Below, in pieces: positions 1 to 10,655 of a stretch of 64,000 bases of DNA. The notes beneath the pieces were generated by a model. It was not told the origin of the DNA. It did not search any database and worked only from the letters and a program-made list of their open reading frames with translations. Both the position numbers and the translations under genes were made by a program. The DNA comes from Karalla daura. Lineage: Eukaryota > Chordata > Actinopteri > Chaetodontiformes > Leiognathidae. Location of the stretch: positions 21,560,452 to 21,624,451 of the forward strand of contig CM055191.1 of the NCBI GenBank assembly GCA_029224185.1, written 5' to 3'. Every line of letters starts with the position of its first letter. Within the stretch, counting starts at the first letter, position 1.

Positions 1-3000
1 CCAGTGAGCGTGGGCCACCCCGGAGGCGGCTCACACCCCAAATGGTGGGTTTGAGCTCGCTCGTTCGGGGTCAGGAAATCGGCTCAAAACGACAGGTCCG
101 GGGTGGTCGTTTTTTTCACTTTCGGCGAGGGTTAATATTTCAGCTCCGGGACCACAGCCGGCCTCGGGATTGCTTTTTCCAGTGAGCGTGGGCCACCCCG
201 GAGGCGGCTCACACCCGAAATCGTGCGTTTGGACTCATTCGTTCGGGGTCAGGATTTCGGCCGAAAACGACAGGTCCGGGGTGGTCGTTTTTTTCACTTT
301 CGGCGAGGGTTAATATCTCAGCTCCTGGACCACAGCCGGCCTCGGGATTGCTTTTTCCAGTGAGCGTGGGCCACCCCGGAGGCGGCTCACACCCCAAATC
401 GTGCGTTTGGACTCGCTCGCGAGGGGTCGGGATTTCGGCCGAAAACGACAGGTCCGGGGTGGTCGTTTTTTTCACTTTCGGCGAGGGTTAATATCTCAGC
501 TCCGGGACCACAGCCGGCCTCGGGATTGCTTTTTCCAGTGAGCGTGGGCCACCCCGGAGGCGGCTCACACCCGAAATCGTGCGTTTGGACTCATTCGTTC
601 GGGGTCAGGATTTCGGCCGAAAACGACAGGTCCGGGGTGGTCGTTTTTTTCACTTTCGGCGAGGGTTAATATCTCAGCTCCGGGACCACAGCCGGCCTCG
701 GGATTGCGTTTTCCAGTGAGCGTGGGCCACCCCGGAGGCGGCTCACACCCCAAATCGTGCGTTTGGACTCGCTCGTTCGGGGTCGGGATTTCGGCCGAAA
801 ACGACAGGTCCGGGGTGGTCGTTTTTTTCACTTTCGGCGAGGGTTAATATCTCAGCTCCGGGACCACAGCCGGCCTCGGGATTGCTTTTTCCAGTGAGCG
901 TGGGCCACCCCGGAGGCGGCTCACACCCCAAATCGTGCGTTTGGACTCATTCGTTCGGGGTCAGGATTTCGGCCGAAAACGACAGGTCCGGGGTGGTCGT
1001 TTTTTTCACTTTCGTTTTTTTCACTTTCGGCGAGGGTTAATATCTCAGCTCCGGGACCACAGCCGGCCTCGGGATTGCTTTATCCAGTGACCGTGGGCCA
1101 CCCCGGAGGCGGCTCACACCCCAAATGGTGGGTTTGAGCTCGCTCGTTCGGGGTCAGGAAATCGGCTCAAAACGACAGGTCCGGGGTGGTCGTTTTTTTC
1201 ACTTTCGGCGAGGGTTAATATCTCAGCTCCGGGACCACAGACGGCCTCGGGATTGCTTTTTCCAGTGAGCGTGGGCCACCCCGGAGGCGGCTCACACCCC
1301 AAATCGTGCGTTTGGACTCATTCGTTCGGGGTCAGGATTTCGGCCGAAAACGACAGGTCCGGGGTGGTCGTTTTTTTCACTTTCGTTTTTTTCACTTTCG
1401 GCGAGGGTTAATATCTCAGCTCCGGGACCACAGCCGGCCTCGGGATTGCTTTATCCAGTGAGCGTGGGCCACCCCGGAGGCGGCTCACACCCCAAATGGT
1501 GGGTTTGAGCTCGCTCGTTCGGGGTCAGGAAATCGGCTCAAAACGACAGGTCCGGGGTGGTCGTTTTTTTCACTTTCGGCGAGGGTTAATATTTCAGCTC
1601 CGGGACCACAGCCGGCCTCGGGATTGCTTTTTCCAGTGAGCGTGGGCCACCCCGGAGGCGGCTCACACCCGAAATCGTGCGTTTGGACTCATTCGTTCGG
1701 GGTCAGGATTTCGGCCGAAAACGACAGGTCCGGGGTGGTCGTTTTTTTCACTTTCGGCGAGGGTTAATATCTCAGCTCCTGGACCACAGCCGGCCTCGGG
1801 ATTGCTTTTTCCAGTGAGCGTGGGCCACCCCGGAGGCGGCTCACACCCCAAATCGTGCGTTTGGACTCGCTCGCGAGGGGTCGGGATTTCGGCCGAAAAC
1901 GACAGGTCCGGGGTGGTCGTTTTTTTCACTTTCGGCGAGGGTTAATATCTCAGCTCCGGGACCACAGCCGGCCTCGGGATTGCTTTTTCCAGTGAGCGTG
2001 GGCCACCCCGGAGGCGGCTCACACCCGAAATCGTGCGTTTGGACTCATTCGTTCGGGGTCAGGATTTCGGCCGAAAACGACAGGTCCGGGGTGGTCGTTT
2101 TTTTCACTTTCGGCGAGGGTTAATATCTCAGCTCCGGGACCACAGCCGGCCTCGGGATTGCGTTTTCCAGTGAGCGTGGGCCACCCCGGAGGCGGCTCAC
2201 ACCCCAAATCGTGCGTTTGGACTCGCTCGTTCGGGGTCGGGATTTCGGCCGAAAACGACAGGTCCGGGGTGGTCGTTTTTTTCACTTTCGGCGAGGGTTA
2301 ATATCTCAGCTCCGGGACCACAGCCGGCCTCGGGATTGCTTTTTCCAGTGAGCGTGGGCCACCCCGGAGGCGGCTCACACCCCAAATCGTGCGTTTGGAC
2401 TCGCTCGCGAGGGGTCGGGATTTCGGCCGAAAACGACAGGTCCGGGGTGGTCGTTTTTTTCACTTTCGGCGAGGGTTAATATCTCAGCTCCGGGACCACA
2501 GCCGGCCTCGGTATTGCTTTTTCCAGTGAGCGTGGGCCACCCCGGAGGCGGCTCACACCCCAAATCGTGCGTTTGGACTCGCTCGCGAGGGGTCGGGATT
2601 TCGGCCGAAAACGACAGGTCCGGGGTGGTCGTTTTTTTCACTTTCGGCGAGGGTTAATATCTCAGCTCCTGGACCACAGCCGGCCTCGGGATTGCTTTAT
2701 CCAGTGAGCGTGGGCCACCCCGGAGGCGGCTCACACCCCAAATGGTGGGTTTGAGCTCGCTCGTTCGGGGTCAGGAAATCGGCTCAAAACGACAGTTCCG
2801 GGGTGGTCGTTTTTTTCACTTTCGGCGAGGGTTAATATCTCAGCTCCGGGACCACAGCCGGCCTCGGGATTGCTTTTTCCAGTGAGCGTGGGCCACCCCG
2901 GAGGCGGCTCACACCCCAAATCGTGCGTTTGGACTCATTCGTTCGGGGTCAGGATTTCGGCCGAAAACGACAGGTCCGGGGTGGTCGTTTTTTTCACTTT

Positions 3001-3900
3001 CGGCGAGGGTTAATATCTCAGCTCCGGGACCACAGCCGGCCTCGGGATTGCGTTTTCCAGTGAGCGTGGGCCACCCCGGAGGCGGCTCACACCCCAAATC
3101 GTGCGTTTGGACTCGCTCGCGAGGGGTCGGGATTTCGGCCAAAACGACAGGTCCGGGGTGGTCGTTTTTTTACCTTTCGGCGAGGGTTAATATCTCAGCT
3201 CCAGGATCAAATGATCCTGGAGCTGAGATTTTAAAGCTCGCCGAAAGTGAAAAAGTGAAAAAAAACGACCACCCCGGACCTGTGATTTTTTTCACTTTCG
3301 GCGAGCTTTGATATCTCAGCTCCAGGATCAAATCCGGCCTCGGGATTGCTTTTTCCAGTGAGCGTGGGCCACCCCAGAGGCGGCTCACACCCCAAATCGT
3401 GCGTTTGGACTCGCTCGTTCGGGGTCGGGATTTCGGCCGAAAACGACAGGTCCGGGGTGGTCGTTTTTTTCACTTTCGGCGAGGGTTAATATCTCAGCTC
3501 CGGGACCACAGCCGGCCTCGGGATTGCTTTTTCCAGTGAGCGTGGGCCACCCCGGAGGCGGCTCACACCCCAAATCGTGCGTTTGGACTCGCTCGCGAGG
3601 GGTCGGGATTTCGGCCGAAAACGACAGGTCCGGGGTGGTCGTTTTTTTCACTTTCGGCGAGGGTTAATATCTCAGCTCCGGGACCACAGCCGGCCTCGGT
3701 ATTGCTTTTTCCAGTGAGCGTGGGCCACCCCGGAGGCGGCTCACACCCCAAATCGTGCGTTTGGACTCGCTCGCGAGGGGTCGGGATTTCGGCCGAAAAC
3801 GACAGGTCCGGGGTGGTCGTTTTTTTCACTTTCGGCGAGGGTTAATATCTCAGCTCCGGGACCACAGCCGGCCTCGGTATTGCTTTTTCCAGTGAGCGTG
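1..3900. repeat. 178-bp GC-rich tandem satellite array
   Basis: About 21-22 head-to-tail copies of a 178-bp unit that begins ccagtgagcgtgggccacc and ends before the next ccagtgag (for example 1, 179). Two monomer classes alternate: one reads aaatggtgggtttgagctc, the other aaatcgtgcgtttggactc with the palindrome tttcggccgaaa. Some copies carry an extra 15 bp (a repeated tttttttcactttcg, near 1005 and 1376). The pattern of variants repeats with a 1454-bp period. Open reading frames of 60-88 codons cross the units, but 178 is not a multiple of three and they only mirror the repeat, so I regard the array as non-coding. The array abuts a scaffold gap. Confidence 0.97.
3147..3283. repeat. Fold-back inverted repeat inside the satellite
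   Basis: The satellite reverses direction here. The left arm (3147-3209) runs acaggtccggggtgg to ccaggatca. The right arm (3212-3283) is its reverse complement with small indels, ending cgaccaccccggacctgt. The two-base loop is at 3210-3211. Normal orientation resumes after about 3290. This would form a near-perfect 60-bp hairpin. Confidence 0.9.
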
Positions 3901-4000
3901 NNNNNNNNNNNNNNNNNNNNNNNNNNNNNNNNNNNNNNNNNNNNNNNNNNNNNNNNNNNNNNNNNNNNNNNNNNNNNNNNNNNNNNNNNNNNNNNNNNNN
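3901..4000. other. Assembly gap (100 N)
   Basis: Exactly 100 undetermined bases, the usual placeholder for a scaffold join of unknown size. It interrupts a ubr5 exon on its right and the satellite on its left, so adjacency of the two is not proven. Confidence 0.99.
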
Positions 4001-4135
4001 TCCAGGTGAAGCTGCAGGTGTCGTTGCAGCACAGCACGTAGAGGGGCGAGTCGTCCGGGTTGGTCCCCGACGGGCAGATCATCTCCATGAAGACCGAGTC
4101 GGCGTCGGCCTTCTCGGCGATGCCCGGGTCGCCCG
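4001..4135 (-). CDS. ubr5: ubr5 exon 27, start of the UBR box, truncated by gap
   Basis: After the acceptor at 4136-4138 the exon reads GDPGIAEKADADSVFMEMIC, then PSGTNPDDSPLYVLCCNDTCSFTW, and stops one base later in the N run. The cysteines of CCNDTC are where vertebrate UBR5 begins its UBR zinc finger, which binds N-degrons. The donor site and all downstream exons are missing from the window. Confidence 0.92.
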
Positions 4136-4378
4136 CTGCGGCCCGAGGAGGGGGAGGCGGGAAGGGACGGGAGGAGGAGAAACGGAGACGGTTAGCCGGG
4201 CAGCGCTAGGTTACTATGGTAACTATGGTAACATGGCGGAGAGTGACGGCGAGGCGGACGGGGCGAGCTCACCCTTGGCCATCTTCTGGGCCGCCTCCAG
4301 CACGGTGATGGCGGCCGGTAGGCCCTCCCACTGACCGCCAGCATGAAGGGGGTCATCCCGCGGGCGTCCCTGTCGGAC

Positions 4379-4437
<59 letters not shown>

Positions 4438-7400
4438 GAGAGAGAGAGCGAGGAGAGAGAGAGAGAGAGACAGAGGAGAGAGAGAGACAGAGAGAGAGAC
4501 AGAGAGAGAGACAGAGAGACAGAGACAGAGAGAGACAGAGACAGAGAGAGACAGAGAGACAGACAGAGAGAGAGAGACAGACAGAGACAGAGAGAGAGAG
4601 AGACATAGAGAGACAGAGAGAGAGAGACAGACAGAGAGAGACAGAGAGACAGAGAGACAGAGAGAGAGAGAGAGAAAAAGATGGACGCGGATGAGTCCAC
4701 GATTCAGGCGTGCGTGTGTGTGTGTGTGTGTGTGTGGGGAGGAGGGGGGGCGTCCCTACTTGGCGGAGAGCAGCTCCGGAGGTGAGGCCTCAGGACCACG
4801 CTGTCGCACATCAGCTTCAGGATCAGGTGGGCGTTGGCTTTGCGGTCTTTCGACTCCACCACGGACGACTCCGCCGACGGCCCTGCTCGGACACACACAG
4901 TCGGTGACCAAGGGCGGAGAGTCCCGACTCGATGCGCGACACGTGGAGGAGCGTGCGTGTGTGTGCGTGTGTGCGTGCGTGTGCGTACCTGGTATGGTGG
5001 AGGTGCTGGGGCCCTGGCTGGTCCCCGTGGAGGCGGTGGTGAGCGAGCCCACGGCCGGCGCCAGGATGAAGTCGATGTCTCCGTCTGTTGAGAGAGAGAG
5101 AGAGAGAGAGCCCGTCAGCGCCTGAAGGCTAAGGGTGGGGGGGGGGGGGGGGGGGGGACGGCTCTGGGGGGCTAGAGGGGAGAGGCACTGACCGGGGTCC
5201 ATGGGCGGGGGGTCGGGCACCCAGCTGGGCGGGGGCGATGGGCGGAGACACCGGGTCCTGGTGGTCGCTGGAGGACGGGCCGGACTCGTGGCGGCCCAGG
5301 CCCGCCGCCCTCAGGGACCGGCGCATCATCTCCCTCAGGACGAAGCCTGTGGGGAGGGAATGGGGGGGGGGGGGGGCGAGAGAGAGGGGTTAGACTTCCC
5401 CTAGCGTACTCTCATGCTCTACCATGCCATACTCTCAACGGCGCGGGCCGCTCGCTCACCCCCGGCTGCTGGACGAGCCGGTCCTGTTCCCGGAGCTGTT
5501 GCTCGACACCACGGAGATGGCGTTGGCGATGGCCTCCACGGCGGACAGCCGCTCGGCGAACGTGTTCCGCTCCGACCGCTCGGCCTCTGGAAGAGCGCCA
5601 GGGAGAGCGCGGTCACTGGGGCGGGTCCCCCGAGCAGGCCCCCCCCCCCCCCTCCACCCCTCTCCCGGCCCTCGAGCCCTACCCTCCTCCTCCTTGGTCT
5701 CCTTGTTGCTGACGGGGAAGCAGACGGAGACGGCGGCGTGCAGGATGTTGCGGTTGCCGTCGCAGCGGTGGTCCAGCAGGGCGCCCAGGGCCTGGCCGCC
5801 CTGGTCCAGCAGGAAGGCCTGCTCCAGGTTCACCAGGTACTGCCGGCAGGCCTCGTAGTCGCAGCGCAGCACGTGCTGCATCAGGGTCTGTTTCTGGGAG
5901 GGAGACGGGGGGGACGGGGACGGGGATGGGAACGACCCTTCTGGCGCCCGGTCACGCGTGTTTTAGAAAGGCACGGCCCTCCCCTCGCTTACCTCCACGG
6001 CCATGATGATGATGGCGGCCTTCTTCTTGATGGTGGAGTTGGAGGGCAGGTTGGCCAGCGAGTGCACCCCCATGCCCAGGCTGTTGATGGGCGGCAGGTC
6101 CAGCCAGTCCGGATCCCGGATGCCGCCCATGCAGTCCTTGGCCATGGGGTAGATGGTCCCGTTGCCGTCTCGCAGGATGATGGGAGATTCCTGGTGGGGG
6201 GGGGGGGGGGGTGAGACAGAGAGACACGGTTGGAGGGTTCACACGCAGCAGGGTGGCTGTGGCGAACAGAAAAGGAGCCGGAGGCGGGGCCCCCCCCACC
6301 TGTCCCGCCGTGAAGATGGCGACGTTGCGCTCGCTCTGGCCCAGGAAGGCCAGGTTGCTGGTGGGGAAGTTGGTTCTCCTGCTCGGCCTTGCCCGTGGCC
6401 AGGTCGAAGATGCAGTACCTCACCCAGCTGCCGGTCTTCAGCACCGCATGGACTCCTGGGGGACAAGCCAGAGGGAGGACGGAGGGGGTCAGATGAACGC
6501 ATGTGCATAAAACAACAGTGTAGACGCGTTGAGGACGCGGGACGCGGGTCGCACCTTTGGAGTCGACGTTCACGGCCAGGATCTCCGCCTTCTCCGGGAT
6601 GCACAGCTTCTTCGGGGTCCGTTGAAAGCAGTCGGGGACTTTGGGGGTGCGCCCGTTTTGACCACCTGTCGGGGGAAGGGGGAGGAGGGGGGGGGGGGGG
6701 GACAAATTCAAACCCACAATCTCTGCCACGTCAGGTCGACCGCTGGACCAAGAGAGGAGGCGCGGGCCCCGTACCTGCAGCTCGTCTATCCGGAGCAGCC
6801 GGCAGTCCTGCAACAGCGACGAGGGGTCCGAGTCGGCGGGGGGCCGCCGCCGCCGCCGCCGCCGCGCCCTGCCCGCTCACGCCGCTCGACGTCCCCGGGA
6901 ACTTCACCGCCACGTAGGCGCCCGTCCACCTTCAGCACCTGCCGCCGCAAAGGAGAGGGTTTGTGGTGAGGCGCGGGGCCGAGGACAGGGGGCCCGGCGT
7001 TCCGGAGCGCGTCGGGGTGGGGGGGGGGGGGGGGGGCCCTACCTTCCCCACGGGGACGTTCTTCACGTCCTCCACGAACACCACCTCCCTCAGGGGGCCA
7101 CTGCTCCTCGTTCACCTTCTCCTCCTCTTTGGGGGCCGGAGTGGAACGCCTTCGCTCTGCAAGAGGGACAGACTTTATCATTTACGGCCAGACACACGTG
7201 GTCTCTCTCTGTGTCTCTCTGTCTCTCTCTGTGTCTCTCTCTCTGTGTCTCTCTCTCTCTGTGTCTCTCTCTCTCTGTGTCTCTCTCTCTGTGTCTCTCT
7301 CTCTCTCTGTCTCTCCCTGTGTCTCTCTCTCTCTCCCTGTGTCTCTCTCTCTCCCCCTGTGTCTCTCTCTCTCTCCCTGTGCTCCTTCTCTCTCTCTCTC

Positions 7401-9624
7401 TCTGTCTCTCTCTCTATGTCTCTATCTCTCTCTCTCCCTGTGTCTCTCTCTCTCTCTCTGTCTCTCTCTCCCTCTCCCTCTCTCCCTCGCTTCCTTTCCT
7501 TCCCGTGATTGCGACCTCGATCTGCGGAGGAGCCCCGCTCGTGGGCGCTTCCTCCAGATGTTTGGATCTACCGTAGATCCTGCGCCGGAGGAAATTCGCC
7601 CTCCTCTCTGATGAGTTTGCATATCTTTTTATCCTCCTCCTCCTCCTCCTCCTCTGCACATTTTCCCCTTCTCTCTCCCATACGCGTGAGTGACGTGCGG
7701 CCCTTCCTGGTCTGAGGTCTGCGTGGGGGGGGGGGGGGGGGGGGGGAGGAGGAGGAGGAAGGACGCATACGTTCGCCTACACTTCCTCCCCTGCGTGCGT
7801 CTGGTCCCATTCTAATCTGTGCGGGGGGGAACGGGCGGGGCGAGGAAGATAAGGGCCTGCGCGCCATCTCTGTCTCAAAGTCAAACGGCTGATGAGAGGA
7901 GGACAGAGGGAGGAGGAGGAGGAGGGGCGGACGTACTGTACGGGGAGCGAGGCGCTGCTCGCGATGGAGGAGGTGTCGCTGCAGGTGGAGGCCGGGGAGG
8001 GGGAGGGGACCCATCTCCGTCTTCACCAGCTCCGGTTTGCTCTCCGTCCTGCAATGGGAGAGGGGGAGGGGAAAGGGGGGGGGGGGGGGGGGGGGGCCAC
8101 GACAGCACACCTTAACTACAGACTCCGGAGTATAACGGCCCGTAGTTCCAAACAGTGCATGTGCCGTTTCCACCGGGGGGTGGAGGGGTGGAGGGGGGGG
8201 GGGGGGGCACACTGGACTTGATCTCCTGGGTCTTGGCGGTCTTCTCCATGTTCTTGAGGCTCTCGGGCGAGCGCAGCTGGAAGCGGCAGCTGTCGTTCAT
8301 GTTCCACACCGACTCCAGCAGCACGCCCACCTTGGGGATCCCGGCGCTGACGGAAAAGGCCACGGCGCCGGGCGTGGTACAGGGGGGTTGTTCCTCAGGC
8401 ACACCTACGGAGGAGGAGGGGAGAGGGGGAGGAAGAGGAAGAGGGAGGGGAGAGCGGCCTTCCGTTATGGACTGAGGGAGCAGAGAGGAGAGAGAGAGAG
8501 AGAGAGGAGAGAGAGAGGAGAGAGAGAGAGAGAGAGACAGAGCGCAGGGGCCCCCGTCTCACCTGCGTTCCGACGGTGATGTTGGGTATGGAGGAGATGC
8601 CAGCGCTGGACTTTGGCTTTTTGTTCTTGGCTCTGGCCTTTCTCGAGCATCTTCTTCCGCTGACTGAAAGGCACCACACCCCTGGAGACAGGCGCCAGCG
8701 CAGTGTCAGAACGGGTCGGACCCCCCCCCCCCACCACCACCACCACCCCCGTCGGGACCGCTCCCCTTACCACCAGTAGAGGCTGTTGTCCAGCTGCGCG
8801 CGACGTGTACAGGGCGCAGCAGTGCAGCGACACCATGCGCTCCCCCTGCAGCTCCGGGAAGGCCTGGGCACTGTGCTCCAGCTTCGAGGCCACCGTGCTC
8901 AGCGTGTCGTCCACCCAGGTCGCCACCTGCGGTCCACACACACACACACACACACACAAAGAGACAGAGAGACAAAGACACAGAGAGACAGAGAGAGACA
9001 CACAGACAGAGACAGATGCAGACAGACAGAGATAGACACAGACAGAGACACACAGGGACAGATGCAGACAGATGCAGACAGACAGAGATAGACACAGACA
9101 GACACAGACAGACACAGAGACAGAGACATAGACATGGACACAGACAGACAGACAGAGAGACAGAGACAGACACACAGACACAGAGACAGACACAGAGACA
9201 GACACAGAGACAGACAGAGACAGACACAGAGACAGACACAGAGACAGACACAGAGACAGACACAGACAGAGACAGACACACACACACAGACAGACACAGA
9301 CACACACACACAGACACAGAGACAGACAGAGACAGACAGAGACAGACACAGAGACAGACACAGAGACAGACAGAGACAGACAGACAGAGACAGACAGACA
9401 GAGACAGACAGACAGAGACAGACACACAGACAGACACAGACACAGACACACACAGAGACACACAGAGACACACAGACAGACACAGACAGACACAGACAGA
9501 CACAGACAGACACAGACAGACACAGACAGACACAGACAGACACAGACAGACACACACAACCTATGAGTGACTGATTCACTGGACAAACGTGACCAAGCGT
9601 CAGAGCTGAGTCCCGTGACCTTCC

Positions 9625-9657
<33 letters not shown>

Positions 9658-10011
9658 ATCCCCCACCACCTACCTTGTTGGTCTCTGTGGCGACAGTGGC
9701 CCTGATGCTGTTGGCGGACAAGAGGGTGATCTTCTCGTTGACCAGGCCCAGGAAGGACACGCGCGGGTGATGGATGGAGGGATTCTGAGAGGGCACACGT
9801 CAAGATGGGGTGCGGTCGGGTTAGGTCGAGGCACGTGAAGGACCCGCAGAAACGACGAGTCGCAGGGGCGGCACTCCTCACCTGCGCGTTCCTGTAGGGC
9901 TCGGGCTCGCTCCACTTCCACTGGTACAGCTCCCCCTTGGAGCTGACGGCCACCAGCTCGGAGAACATGGCCCCCGATGCTCACGAACTTGACGCCGTCC
10001 TGGGGAGTGAG

Positions 10012-10085
<74 letters not shown>

Positions 10086-10617
10086 CGTTGGGAGGCGCGA
10101 GACTCCAAACGGGACCGCGCGGGGCGGAGGCCGGCGTGCACCCTACCTTGTCGGGCCACCACTGGAGCTCCTCCCCCAGGGAGACGGGACTCTGCACCGG
10201 GACGCTCTTCTTGTCCATGCTGGGCTCGCCCTCGCGGCTGGTGGAGCCTCGCTCCGGGTCGAACGAGGCCCCGTCCAGCCAGCGACGCTCGCGCAACCTC
10301 AATACCGACTCGCGCTCGCGCAACAGCTCGGAGTCGCGCTCTAAGGGGAGAAGGAGAACTGGTATGCAATAAGGTCACACCAGTGGGACAGAAGTAAGCC
10401 ACTCTCTGGGAAAGACCCGTCCACATAGTTGCGTCGCGCTTTGTCTCGGCTTCTTTCAAGTTCAGAGAGAGAGGGAGAGAGCGGGAGAGAGAGAGGGAGA
10501 GAGGTAGTGGTGGAGAGGTCGTTCAGAATCACCGTGGTCGGGTGGGGAGTCCTAAAACGAGTCCCGCCGGTCTGCACGCTGGCGTTACAAGGCGAGGTAG
10601 AATAGGAGGAGGGAGGG

Positions 10618-10655
<38 letters not shown>

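Noticed and set aside
209..3829. Recurring 62-88 codon ORFs in the satellite
   Set aside because: They track the 178-bp unit, shift frame every copy and have no start or splice context.
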